From a virus, in the IMG/VR virus record IMGVR_UViG_3300043419_000119, positions 1 through 20,955 of that record: DNA of 20,955 nt; one strand, written 5' to 3'. Positions 12,401-19,749 of this stretch are shown piece by piece (positions within the stretch are counted from its first letter, which is position 1; every line of letters starts with the position of its first letter). Both the position numbers and the translations under genes were made by a program. The notes beneath the pieces are model-generated. The model made no database searches. It was not told where the DNA came from and was given only the letters and a program-made list of their open reading frames with translations.

Positions 12401-13337
12401 TTAAGATAGGACCCTTAACACCATTAACATAGGTTACATCTTGATTGTATTTGTCACGGGCTTTTTCAAAACTATCCCAGTCAATTTCCGTGTTGCTAAG
12501 GCCTTTGCCATAAAATGGATTACGCAAATAATCCAATAAGATGTCTGCTGGGTTTGTTGAATAACGCTCACGACCTGCATTGACATCAGTGATGTAATCA
12601 CGGCTTTGAGCAGTGCCATCAATTGGAAGAACTCTGCGTCCTAGCAAATTAACTTTGACCATTGGAATTTGGCCAGTGAATGGATTGTTGTCAGCATCTT
12701 CTTGTGTTGTTACTTGGCGCCACTCATAACGCACAAACAATGTGGCCAAGCCATTGTAAGCATCAGTGGTTCTCCAACCTGGTGCTTCTTTCATAAACGC
12801 ATTGTCACCTACTGGACTTGAACTTGCATTTGTGCCATATTGTTTGCCATACCAAAACTGCATCTTAACGCGGTCTTTATACTTGCCAGTGGTAACATTG
12901 ACTTGTTCGCCTCTGTTCAATGCGCCAATAATTTCTGGTGTAGTAATGTCATTGTCATCAATCAGTAACTGGTGAATGCCTTCTACTGGGCCTTCGCTTA
13001 ACACATAAGCCACCCATAGGTATTTGTTTTTGTCACTGCCAGTTGTGGCAAATGTAATAACACCACCTACTTGTCTAAATCCATAGACCACAGGAATGTT
13101 TACAGTGCCGCCACCTTGTTTTGTGATAACAACACCTTCTTCACGCTGTGCGTTACCAGCGCCATCATTGGGCACACCAAATGCACCCAGGAATGGTTTA
13201 GTAACGAATTCTAATACTTTGTTGACAATCTTATCGCCAACCTTGGTTGCACCAATACCAGCACCAATGGCTGCTCCTACTGGACCACCAATAAAGAAGC
13301 CAACTACGCCACCAATGATAGAACTAAACAATCCCAT
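9423..13337 (-). CDS. Central tail tip protein (lambda gpJ-like host specificity)
   Basis: The 1304-residue product is the longest in the window. It begins with a Gly/Ala-rich hydrophobic stretch (VVGFFIGGPVGAAIGAGIGA). A gpJ-type hub region follows (VNIPVVYGFRQVGG, YVLSEGPVEGIHQLLIDD, DILLDYLRNPFYGKGLS). A proline run lies near residues 602-608 as a hinge, then several fibronectin-like or beta-sandwich repeats lead to a variable Ser/Thr/Asn-rich C-terminus, the likely receptor-binding part. In lambda and relatives this trimer closes the tail and decides the host. The start has AAGGAA ahead and lies 2 nt after the GNAT stop. The final 4 bases overlap the next gene. Confidence 0.9.
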   Translation of the reverse strand: MGLFSSIIGGVVGFFIGGPVGAAIGAGIGATKVGDKIVNKVLEFVTKPFLGAFGVPNDGAGNAQREEGVVITKQGGGTVNIPVVYGFRQVGGVITFATTGSDKNKYLWVAYVLSEGPVEGIHQLLIDDNDITTPEIIGALNRGEQVNVTTGKYKDRVKMQFWYGKQYGTNASSSPVGDNAFMKEAPGWRTTDAYNGLATLFVRYEWRQVTTQEDADNNPFTGQIPMVKVNLLGRRVLPIDGTAQSRDYITDVNAGRERYSTNPADILLDYLRNPFYGKGLSNTEIDWDSFEKARDKYNQDVTYVNGVKGPILTCNMVLDTGATLMSNVKTILQGCRSYMPYVQGTYKLRVEDAGNPTDILSGSAVVAQTFTPDNIVGDIAWGGVPRDSVYTEYEVTYVDPLNKWATNTATYPTTEAERLEYQVIDGGRVNKGSTTLPTITNYAMAYDMARLLFFKSRTQETLNLKVTSQAMELEPGDNIQVEGNILTFQTGPSATPWRIVSIRANDDYSFDLGCVLNPDSIYPHARAGERDIILPPYIPKYESIIYPYTDYDLSLYPPSFAYIGGGTITSPLNPPGATDPTGPTGGGVGDQNGEQNQNPVTVPPPPPPAVVEVFNHYIQIDKASYTANGNLVSADIEFLQPDSPSYAGVDFWFKRNISTETTYRLVTNTDIPGSGRLVRHTISGLIKGSTPYTVIARVKYTNGNSSTVITRFALNVNGAVSTENPADFEEIVQSGWAPPSTTPNPTQKDTLFDFIQARPTYASAGVPTSDRGLNIIVSQDINASAFTDQIKGVKIYYKQTSASGFKSHTEYFDSSYFPGETYTFTPALDLGVRTYPNPDDSTDNYDFVFRFVYADGGEGTRQIRFVNADIENTTDAVVFGFGIGSGSPVLALNELSTAYTPQPEDPASVVDTREIEINVKTTGNALSGNFIVWEINPPDISNRSNWYGVRVRTRTVPLGGGNASNFETVDYLPVNQPTAGIWQIRHPVNYDVEYQFVLTPIVRYSGAKTEAYRSILQQGKIHNRQSALDYPSNGDWTSRMKMQTINTSEVSTIQTTPFPTSDPIAVINLWRKVFKFNTTNNTPNNVYFELEYNVSHVVGLSGVRIYRRSNTGSGYGTITNNLAKYYNYGRWEYVDVVPGTNATTLASGNVLVNLRGPIGHEEFNSAYQVPTASATARANLLNALGQWAAVTNKKILRTLSGSLGNSTTPATGWDYVVVVSTSGGTSAQCVRLPVIAGTATTTTELPQTVPLVTYDGFDAGYQRNITPDTNNGSRASLANGNLLTTNSSSATYTAPTANRGSAII

Positions 13338-13339
13338 GG

Positions 13340-13762
13340 TTATTCCTTAATCCAAATATTTTTCTTTGCAAAGCCCAGTGAATCAAAAACATTGTTGTAG
13401 TCAACATTGATGTCACCACCTACAATCTGTTTACATTCAACTGTCTTTGCCCATAACTCAAACTCTTCTAATAACTGTTTTTCTAAGCCTTGATTTTGAT
13501 GTGTTGGCAAAACATAAAAGAAGTTCACAATGGCAAACCTATCTCCAGTCCAATTGTCTTGAGCCACACAACCACCAATTACGCCTACAGGGCGTGTGCC
13601 TTGGTAAGCATTGAGCCAACAGTGTGTTGCACGGCTCATGTGTGTTTTTACTGTTTGTATGAGATTGTTTTCATCGTAGTCAATGTTTTGTTCACTGACT
13701 TGGTAATCTAATACAACAAGTGTAGATTCAAGTTCTTGTGGATTTGGTTTGCGTATGATCAT
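13340..13762 (-). CDS. GNAT-family N-acetyltransferase
   Basis: The 140-residue protein has the GNAT order: N-terminal helices, a central strand region (PVGVIGGCVAQ), then the acetyl-CoA-binding motif A (IVNFFYVLPTHQNQGLEKQL). The Q-x-x-G-x-[GA] loop is degenerate, with Glu at the last position. A C-terminal strand and the FDSLGFAK motif typical of GNAT ends follow. The target could be a host or phage protein or a small molecule. It is embedded in the tail operon by ATGA overlap with the gene upstream and a 2-nt gap to J, at the place where lambda-like phages carry the gpK peptidase and gpI. That makes virion-associated action possible. Confidence 0.82.
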   Translation of the reverse strand: MIIRKPNPQELESTLVVLDYQVSEQNIDYDENNLIQTVKTHMSRATHCWLNAYQGTRPVGVIGGCVAQDNWTGDRFAIVNFFYVLPTHQNQGLEKQLLEEFELWAKTVECKQIVGGDINVDYNNVFDSLGFAKKNIWIKE

Positions 13763-14358
13763 AGTCTGCCCCAGCGGTATTCAGTGTTTGCAACAATACC
13801 AGCCTTTTCTAGGCTAGTGTCATACTTAACACCTTGGAACAACCAATTACTTTCATTATTGGTCTTGCGTCCAGCAGTGCGTTCAAAGTCCGCAAAAATG
13901 CTTGAACAGTCAATGGTAATTGACGCAGTTCTTGGTGCTTCAATGGCTTGAAAGTTATAGATCTGTCCATCAAAGACCATAAGTGGGGTGTCTAAGATAG
14001 CCCCAGTTGTTTTACTTAGAAATGCCTTCCACACAACAACACGACTGCCTTGAATATAGTTGCTGAGTAGACTTTGTTTTGTGTTTTCGTCTAAGGCACT
14101 TATTACAATGCTAAACTTGCCTACCTTAACATCAATGTTTTCTTCTACAGTGTTAAAACCAATAAAGTCACCTTGGCTGGTATAGGTAATTGTGCCGCTT
14201 GTTGGTGCAGTAGAACTATCCCATTCAATGTCATATCCACCATTGCAAAAATAAAGTGGATCACCAGCAAGATGCAATTCTACTAGGTCAACACTAAAAA
14301 ACGCATCACTGTAAAATGCGTTGCGAGCATTAGGATGTGTTACTGAGTAATTCTTCAT
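13759..14358 (-). CDS. Minor tail protein (gpL/DUF2163-like), 199 aa
   Basis: The start is the ATG at 14358, which overlaps the preceding TAA (TAATG); the frame can be extended only to a TTG at 14364. The sequence is beta-rich with a hub-like C-terminus (SSIFADFERTAGRKTNNESN, then a Phe/Gly/Tyr segment). It resembles the DUF2163/gpL-type proteins that sit between the distal tail and the tip in siphoviruses and gene transfer agents. Location after the distal-tail gene and before J agrees. Assignment rests on pattern and order, not on a search. A metal or iron-sulphur site as in lambda gpL is not apparent. Confidence 0.65.
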   Translation of the reverse strand: MKNYSVTHPNARNAFYSDAFFSVDLVELHLAGDPLYFCNGGYDIEWDSSTAPTSGTITYTSQGDFIGFNTVEENIDVKVGKFSIVISALDENTKQSLLSNYIQGSRVVVWKAFLSKTTGAILDTPLMVFDGQIYNFQAIEAPRTASITIDCSSIFADFERTAGRKTNNESNWLFQGVKYDTSLEKAGIVANTEYRWGRL

Positions 14359-14969
14359 TACCAAACTTCCCTAAATGACACTTCAATGCTAGTCATGCCA
14401 CCAACACCTATACTCCACTCATCTGCTTCTTGGTCAAGTATAACTGTGAATGGCACTGCGTTTATGGTTAATACTTCATCTACTACAACATTGGCTACAA
14501 GTTTACCACTGAAATATAGGGTTGCTTCACCACTGCCATTACTGGTAACATCATCAGTGACCATGTAGACTTTGCTGTGATTAGCAAATTTAAAATAGTC
14601 ACCGGCTTTAAAAATGGCCTTGTTGTTGCCAAGACCTTTTAGTGCTACACTGAATGCGCCCTTGCTGGCAGCAGTTTTAACCTTGGCGTTGCCTACGGCT
14701 TGTGCGTAATCAGCGGCTTTGTTGTAACTGATCTTTGGCAACACAATTTGAAAACTTTCTAACTGACCGTATTGCTTGGCAATGAATGCTTGAATAGGTG
14801 CAACTTGACTTGGAGTCAACATTGAATACTTGCCATCAAATGTGTAAAAACTTGTGCCAAAGCCAGCACGGCGTTTACGACCATTTACAGTTTCTGTTGT
14901 TTGCGTTGGTGTGTTGACTCTAAAATCAACACTGGTAAACTCTGGGCTACTTGGGTATGTTCCACTCAT
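14358..14969 (-). CDS. Distal tail/minor tail protein (gpM-position), 203 aa
   Basis: It directly follows the tape measure gene (2-nt gap), the classical place of the distal tail or gpM protein that joins the tube to the tip. The N-terminus contains GKYSMLTPSQVAPIQAFIAK, then a long beta-rich insert (FKAGDYFKFANHSKVYMVTD), and the protein ends in a strand SIEVSFREVW, as Dit-like proteins do. The ribosome site is AGGA before TATTAAA and the ATG. The family is not certain. The tail-structure assignment relies on position and beta-rich sequence. Confidence 0.65.
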   Translation of the reverse strand: MSGTYPSSPEFTSVDFRVNTPTQTTETVNGRKRRAGFGTSFYTFDGKYSMLTPSQVAPIQAFIAKQYGQLESFQIVLPKISYNKAADYAQAVGNAKVKTAASKGAFSVALKGLGNNKAIFKAGDYFKFANHSKVYMVTDDVTSNGSGEATLYFSGKLVANVVVDEVLTINAVPFTVILDQEADEWSIGVGGMTSIEVSFREVW

Positions 14970-14970
14970 T

Positions 14971-17415
14971 TTAATATCCTCTTCTTCCTGACTCTAGCAT
15001 TGCATCACTGATCACTGAGCGGATCAGTCCTCTGCGACTTAACAACAAGTCATCAAAGCCAGCAGTGTCATTGGCAGTGATGTTGAATGTAACATTGACT
15101 GCGCCACCGCCACCTAGGTCTCCATTTCTAGTTATAGATCCAGTGGTGTTAGGTGTAAACAATTCTGGTCCGTTCTCACCAACCATGTATGTTTGACCGC
15201 CCATAACTGGACCACCTAATTGACGTCCACTGTATTGTTGACTGCGGATCTGTGCAACTTGTGCCATACCCATGGCCACTGCCGCACCTGCCGCAATAAT
15301 ACTGAATGGGAATGGATAACTTGCCAGTGCCTTTGTAGCCGCCATGTAGGTGTTCATGATAGCATTGGCAATGTTAAATGCCTTTGCGGCTTCAAATGCT
15401 TTCTTGTTTTGTGCGCCTAGTGCTGAGAACATTTGTCCGGCTTGCTCTAAGGCAAACTGTGCTTTTTGCTCTTCAGTTTTCATCATAAACTCAGCGTAGG
15501 TCTTGGCTTGCTCTTGTGTTTTGCCTAGACGCATTTGTTCTGCTTGAATTGCAGTTTCACGCTGTTGGCGTTCTGTTTGAATTTGGCTAATGTAAAGTTG
15601 ATTCTGTTGATCAGCGTAGTTGCGTTTTAACTGCAAGACTTGACGCTGATATTCTTCTTCATTGATTAACTTAGCATCAAGGTGTGCTTGCAATGCTTCC
15701 ATGTCCATTTGGTATTCTCTACCAGCCGCAGACATTGGATTTAATTTTTGTTGAACACCAACACCACGCTGAACTGCTTCAATCTTGGTCATTTCACCTA
15801 AGACTTGACGGCGTGCTTGTTCAATGGCCAATGTTTCTCTGTTTTGTCTTGTAAGATCTGCGGCACGACGAACTTGTGCTTCTTCTTCACGTGTCAAGGC
15901 ACGCTTTAATTCTAGTCTGCGTTGATCAACGGCTTCTTGTTCTGCACGAGCATTCAAGTCCATAATGGTCAAGCGTTGTGCTTCCATCATGGCTTGTGTG
16001 TTTGTTCTAGCCACATCTTCCATGACTTTAGCAGTTAATTTTCTTGCTTCTGTTTCACGGATAATGTTTTCAATGGTCTTTAATTGACCAGCACTGGCTT
16101 GTCCTTCTAACTGTTTCTTAATGGTTAGAAGTTGATTTTGAATTTGGTATTCGTCGCTGGTTAGGCCACTGATGGATAACTGTGCGTTTAGATCTTTGAG
16201 AATGTCTTTGTATTTGGCCGCAACACCACTTAACTGTGTGGCTTGCTTGCCAGTTTCTTGTTGTGCTTGCTGTGTGGCTTGATTTAGTTGCTGTTGACCT
16301 TGTGTAACATTGGCAAGAGCAGTAGTGGCTTTGTTGTCAAATTCTTCTAAAGACTTATTGTAGGCAGTAAATGGATTATCTCCACTAACAGCGGCCTTGA
16401 TTGCCGCACCAAGTCCTACCAGTCTCTTTATTAGAGCAGCCATGGCTGCTTCAGCGGCATCAACCACTGGTTTTAATACTGGACCTAATACATCTGCAAA
16501 ATACAATGCCGCAGCCGAAGCCGCCGCAAACAAACTAATCACTGGAGCAAAATAAATGGCCAATGCACCTAGTGCAACACCAATGACTTTAATCACAGGA
16601 ATTAAGTTTTCACCGTTGCTGGCAATCTTGTTAGCAATGTTGGCAAATGTTTCACCAAAGCCACTGGCATTGTCTATGGCCAGCACTGTGGTTGCAAAAG
16701 CATTTTGAATCCTTTGCATACTTTGACCAATGGTCTGACTGGTCTTGCCACTCATCTTGTCTAGGTCACTCATGCTACGAATCAACGCATCAGTGAAGTC
16801 CTTGGCACCAATCAATCCCTTTTCTTTGAGTTTGATTAATTCAGCAGTGGTTACACCCATGTTCTTGGCAACAAGATCCATAACTGGACCGCCCAAGTTT
16901 TCCATGATAGTTGTAAATTCATCACCGTTGACCACACCCTTAGCAAGGATCTGACTGAACTGATACATAACACTGGCACTGCCTTGAGCACTAGCACCAC
17001 TGACCTTTAAGGCTGTGGCCATGGCATTTGTAACTGTGGTTACTTGTGCTTGACTATAACCCATCTTGTCAGCGTTCTTGGCCACTGAAGCATATAAGTC
17101 ACCAGTGGCGCTTAGACTTTGACCTGTCTTGTCAGCAATGGCTCTAATGTTTGACATGGCCATGTTGAAATCTTCTTGACTGCTGGTAGCCACACGCAGT
17201 TTATTCTGCATGTTTTGAAGATTATCAACAAATGATATCAATGATGATCCAGCAAGCGCAGAAACAATACCACCTAGTGCAGTTTGCATACTGTTAAGGC
17301 TTCGATTGGCCTTGCTGACTGCTCCTTCAATAGAAGATAGCCTGTCTGTGAGACCTCTTATTGCGGCTTGTGCTTGCGCGGTATCCGCCGTTATTCTAAT
17401 TTGACTATCTGCCAC
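14971..17415 (-). CDS. Tail tape measure protein, 814 aa
   Basis: The N-terminal region has the phage tape measure signature. It runs from helical coiled coil (RGLTDRLSSIEGAVSKANRS) to the conserved block with YQFSQILAKGVVNGDEFTTI and IMENLGGPVMDLVAKNMG. A hydrophobic segment around residues 278-310, a long Gln/Glu/Arg-rich coiled coil and a second hydrophobic patch near the C-terminus follow. At the family rule of about 1.5 angstrom per residue, the tail would be near 120 nm. The start is a GTG at 17415 with a strong AAGGAG 5 nt ahead; the last codons of the GT frame overlap it by 11 nt. The product sets tail length and helps DNA entry. Confidence 0.92.
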   Translation of the reverse strand: MADSQIRITADTAQAQAAIRGLTDRLSSIEGAVSKANRSLNSMQTALGGIVSALAGSSLISFVDNLQNMQNKLRVATSSQEDFNMAMSNIRAIADKTGQSLSATGDLYASVAKNADKMGYSQAQVTTVTNAMATALKVSGASAQGSASVMYQFSQILAKGVVNGDEFTTIMENLGGPVMDLVAKNMGVTTAELIKLKEKGLIGAKDFTDALIRSMSDLDKMSGKTSQTIGQSMQRIQNAFATTVLAIDNASGFGETFANIANKIASNGENLIPVIKVIGVALGALAIYFAPVISLFAAASAAALYFADVLGPVLKPVVDAAEAAMAALIKRLVGLGAAIKAAVSGDNPFTAYNKSLEEFDNKATTALANVTQGQQQLNQATQQAQQETGKQATQLSGVAAKYKDILKDLNAQLSISGLTSDEYQIQNQLLTIKKQLEGQASAGQLKTIENIIRETEARKLTAKVMEDVARTNTQAMMEAQRLTIMDLNARAEQEAVDQRRLELKRALTREEEAQVRRAADLTRQNRETLAIEQARRQVLGEMTKIEAVQRGVGVQQKLNPMSAAGREYQMDMEALQAHLDAKLINEEEYQRQVLQLKRNYADQQNQLYISQIQTERQQRETAIQAEQMRLGKTQEQAKTYAEFMMKTEEQKAQFALEQAGQMFSALGAQNKKAFEAAKAFNIANAIMNTYMAATKALASYPFPFSIIAAGAAVAMGMAQVAQIRSQQYSGRQLGGPVMGGQTYMVGENGPELFTPNTTGSITRNGDLGGGGAVNVTFNITANDTAGFDDLLLSRRGLIRSVISDAMLESGRRGY

Positions 17416-17925
17416 CTTTGCTCCTTTGCATCATCTTTTTATGCTCTTCGTGTTCCATTTTGTAGAATACCAGCCAACCCGCAAACTCTGCTGTGGTCAT
17501 CTCCAAAATTTCTTCAACTGTGCGACCCAGATCTTTTGCCAGTCTATAGGCAAACATCAAGTCTGGATCGCTTTTTAGTTTTTTTCTACTTCTGCCTGGT
17601 CACTGAACTGCATATTTGCAATGTTCATTTCGCCAACAACACGAATCACAACATTAGGATCAACTTCGTTCATGAACACAATTTTATCCATAGGAGTAAA
17701 CATCTTAGTGCCATCAGCATTGCGTGCCTTGACAATCAGTGTTTCTACTAATGCTTCAACTGTTTTGCCTTGCTGTGCAAGTTCAATTAGTTTGGCTTCT
17801 TCTTTAAGAGTGTTGCTTTCTTTGAAGTAAATGTCTGTTTCCCATTCAGGAACATTAACTTTCTTCATATCTCCGCTGATCTTTGTGCGAAAATGCGCTG
17901 TTGCTTTTTCAATAACTTTTGACAT
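17405..17925 (-). CDS. Tail assembly chaperone GT fusion (-1 frameshift product)
   Basis: Ribosomes that slip -1 at A-AAA-AAC (17584-17578) leave the G frame one codon before its TAA and read on to a TAG at 17405. This adds 57 residues to the 116 of G, for 173 in all. The added part (PDLMFAYRLAKDLGRTVEEI, then MTTAEFAGWLVFYKMEHEEH) has the look of known T domains that bind the tape measure and tail-tube subunits. The T frame has no start codon of its own near the junction and no stop, and it overlaps the tape measure start. In lambda a fixed G:GT ratio is needed for tail assembly. Confidence 0.88.
17521..17584 (-). promoter_or_regulatory. Programmed -1 frameshift signal
   Basis: The slippery heptamer A-AAA-AAC (17584-17578) is in the correct phase and directly precedes the zero-frame TAA. 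After a 6-nt spacer there is a 10-bp stem, GCGATCCAGA (17571-17562) with TCTGGGTCGC (17531-17522), containing one G-U pair. A nested 6-bp hairpin lies in its loop (GGCAAA/TTTGCC, arms 17554-17549 and 17540-17535). This is the full architecture of an efficient frameshift site, richer than the lambda one. Confidence 0.85.
17575..17925 (-). CDS. Tail assembly chaperone G, 116 aa
   Basis: The zero-frame product lies immediately before the tape measure, the canonical place of lambda gpG. It has a charged, mainly helical N-terminus with a conserved-looking middle (SNTLKEEAKLIELAQQGKTV) and ends EVEKN at the slippery site. The protein coats the tape measure during tail assembly and is not in the virion. 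The ATG at 17925 overlaps nothing but follows the HK97 gp10-like stop by one base, with AGGAAG as ribosome site inside that gene's end. Confidence 0.88.
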   Translation of the reverse strand: MSKVIEKATAHFRTKISGDMKKVNVPEWETDIYFKESNTLKEEAKLIELAQQGKTVEALVETLIVKARNADGTKMFTPMDKIVFMNEVDPNVVIRVVGEMNIANMQFSDQAEVEKN

Positions 17926-18243
17926 TTAATTCTTCCTTTTGATTTCTGTTAAACTTGGTCCAACGATACCTCGTGGTGCTTGTTTTGATCCACGCATACC
18001 ACGAGGTGTCATATGTCGCCCCTTATCTAAGACGGGCACATAAGGCACTTTGTTTTCAATAACAAAATTGTCTTTGCCCACCTTCTTGCTCCAACCTTTT
18101 CTTGCAGTGCCTGTATCTACTGGTGTTCTTCGCTGAACAGTAGAATACAGGTCTTCAGCAAGACGACTCACGGCGCTCCCGAGTTCTTTGTCTACTTGAT
18201 TAATCATTGCAGACAAACCAACCAATTGGACTTTAAAAGTCAT
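17926..18243 (-). CDS. HK97 gp10-like neck/tail completion protein, 105 aa
   Basis: The sequence shows the family pattern: an N-terminal helix (SAMINQVDKELGSAVSRLAE) and the signature RRTPVDTGTARKGW, then VIENKVPYVPVLDKGRH with the conserved Tyr/Asp/Gly. The Arg/Lys-rich C-terminus is shorter than in many relatives. Family members join head and tail or complete the tail end. The position after the tail-tube genes instead of before them is less usual, since in HK97 gp10 precedes the major tail protein. The ATG at 18243 overlaps the previous TAA (TAATG). Confidence 0.85.
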   Translation of the reverse strand: MTFKVQLVGLSAMINQVDKELGSAVSRLAEDLYSTVQRRTPVDTGTARKGWSKKVGKDNFVIENKVPYVPVLDKGRHMTPRGMRGSKQAPRGIVGPSLTEIKRKN

Positions 18244-18653
18244 TATGCCCAGCCTAGACTTCCAGTGCCTTGGAATGAAATACTTGCTTCAATCATTCCA
18301 TCAAAACTACCATTAACTGTGTAACCAGTAACGATAACTTCACCACTCCACTTAGAGCCAGTGCCTTCTGGGTAGATTTCTAGTGTAACAACTTTGTTTG
18401 TTGCACCAACACTACCAGCAGTTGGATTTGCATCTACTGTGGCAAAATGTGCTGGATCCCAATAGACATCAGCAGTTCCACTGAATGTAGAAACACCTTT
18501 GACATATTGACGTGTTGAATTACCCATAACGGTTTTTTCAATTGTGTCAGCAGTTGATTCAATTGAATAACTGCGAACTTCTGCTACTGTTTGAATTGTT
18601 CCAGTGTCGTCATCTAATTTAACAACACCAGCATTACCTGTATAAACTGCCAT
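18243..18653 (-). CDS. Tail tube protein paralogue 2, 136 aa
   Basis: It is closely similar to the next gene upstream (18666-19082): both share AEVRSYSIE, ADTIE, VMG, STRQYVKG, FSGTADVYWDPAHF and the C-terminal NGSFDGMIEASISFQGTG. The fold should be a tail-tube beta-sandwich that stacks as hexameric rings. The divergent middle loop (HFATVDANPTAGSVGATNKV) suggests different surface exposure. The ribosome site AGGAG is strong. It is uncertain which of the two forms the main tube; one may be a minor, capping or decoration subunit. Confidence 0.85.
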   Translation of the reverse strand: MAVYTGNAGVVKLDDDTGTIQTVAEVRSYSIESTADTIEKTVMGNSTRQYVKGVSTFSGTADVYWDPAHFATVDANPTAGSVGATNKVVTLEIYPEGTGSKWSGEVIVTGYTVNGSFDGMIEASISFQGTGSLGWA

Positions 18654-18665
18654 GTTAGTCTCCTA

Positions 18666-19082
18666 TTAACCGTTGGTTGCGTATGTTAGTGCGCCAGTTC
18701 CTTGGAAACTGATGCTGGCTTCGATCATACCATCAAAACTACCGTTGATTGTATAACCAGTGATGATAATGTCACCGCTCATGATCTTGTCAGAGCCACC
18801 AGTTTCACCTTCTGGATAAACTGCTAGAGTTGCACCACTATCACCAACACTGGCAAAAATTTCACCGTCAATGTTGTTTGTGCCAGTAAAGTGTGCTGGA
18901 TCCCAATACACGTCTGCTGTGCCACTGAAACTGCTTAGACCTTTTACATACTGACGAGTAGAATCACCCATTACAGTCTGCTCAATTGTATCAGCAGTCA
19001 TTTCGATACTATAACTTCTTACTTCTGCTACGGCCGCCCCATTGATTTTGATGGCACCCGCGTTGCCTACGAATGATGACAT
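18666..19082 (-). CDS. Tail tube (major tail) protein paralogue 1, 138 aa
   Basis: It begins MSSFVGNAGAIKINGAAVAE and shares all conserved blocks with its downstream neighbour, differing mainly in the middle loop and C-terminus. Its AAAGGAG ribosome site before ATTAATT and the ATG is the best in the tail operon, so it is the likelier abundant tube subunit. There is a 2-nt gap from the 72-aa gene upstream and a 12-nt gap to the paralogue. The pair arose by tandem duplication followed by divergence of exposed loops. Confidence 0.85.
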   Translation of the reverse strand: MSSFVGNAGAIKINGAAVAEVRSYSIEMTADTIEQTVMGDSTRQYVKGLSSFSGTADVYWDPAHFTGTNNIDGEIFASVGDSGATLAVYPEGETGGSDKIMSGDIIITGYTINGSFDGMIEASISFQGTGALTYATNG

Positions 19083-19084
19083 AA

Positions 19085-19303
19085 TTAATCTCCTTTAATG
19101 TCTTCTGTGCCAACCTCTTCAACTGAGGAAACTTCCTCAACGGCGGGTTTGGGCTTAGCCGTTTTCTTTGGGGGTTTCAATGTTGCAGTAATTTCTACAA
19201 CCACTGGCTCCCATCCATATTGACGATAAAAGTCAACCTTGTCAACTTCTACCATTTGTGTTTTGTTAGTGCCTGGTTTATGCACTTTGATATATTTTTC
19301 CAT
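19085..19303 (-). CDS. Small hypothetical protein of the tail operon, 72 aa
   Basis: Its start overlaps the previous stop (TAATG) and it ends 2 nt before the tail-tube gene. The N-terminal half is compact (MEKYIKVHKPGTNKTQMVEV, then DFYRQYGWEPV). The second half is a Lys/Pro then acidic low-complexity tail (PPKKTAKPKPAVEE, ending GTEDIKGD), probably disordered. Small genes at this place in siphovirus tails are usually uncharacterised. A chaperone or assembly role for the tube is conceivable but not supported by any motif. Confidence 0.7.
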   Translation of the reverse strand: MEKYIKVHKPGTNKTQMVEVDKVDFYRQYGWEPVVVEITATLKPPKKTAKPKPAVEEVSSVEEVGTEDIKGD

Positions 19304-19749
19304 TAGTTGTTACCTCTTGTGTAATTGTAACGAACTTCTAATCTAATCAGTATTTCTGCCAATGGCGGCATGCGATCAATTACTTCAATGTTGGTAATTT
19401 GACTGTCCATGACACCGCTGGTGCGTAGACCAAAATAACGATCTTTTTCTAGTTGTTCTTCTAGTGCTTCTAGTAATTCATTGCGTTTTGTGTCTAGGTC
19501 ATTGCCACGAACATAAGCACGGACTTCAAAACGAATATTGCCAGTTCTGCGCCCTACACTGGGTGCTCCAAGTGTAACTGTTTCGCGTGTTTCTTCACGC
19601 ATGGTAACTAGAACTGCGGGGAATTGTGTGATGGCAATCTCAAGCACATTGAATGGCTCAACAGTAACAAATGCTACTCTTGGCTCTTCTATTTCTTTGA
19701 TTGCTGTGACTAGATAATCAGCGATTTGCTGTCTTAGACTTTGACTCAT
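19303..19749 (-). CDS. Tail terminator/tail completion protein (gpU-like), 148 aa
   Basis: The product has an N-terminal helix (LRQQIADYLVTAIKEI), beta strands (AVLVTMREETRETVTLG), the segment RTGNIRFEVRAYVRGNDLDTKRNELLEALE, and a last beta strand ending in RLEVRYNYTRG. This alpha-beta order is typical of gpU/HK97-type tail terminator proteins that cap the tube at the head-proximal end. Its location between the connector and the tail-tube genes agrees. Start and stop overlap neighbours (ATGA with the connector, TAATG with the 72-aa gene). Confidence 0.72.
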   Translation of the reverse strand: MSQSLRQQIADYLVTAIKEIEEPRVAFVTVEPFNVLEIAITQFPAVLVTMREETRETVTLGAPSVGRRTGNIRFEVRAYVRGNDLDTKRNELLEALEEQLEKDRYFGLRTSGVMDSQITNIEVIDRMPPLAEILIRLEVRYNYTRGNN

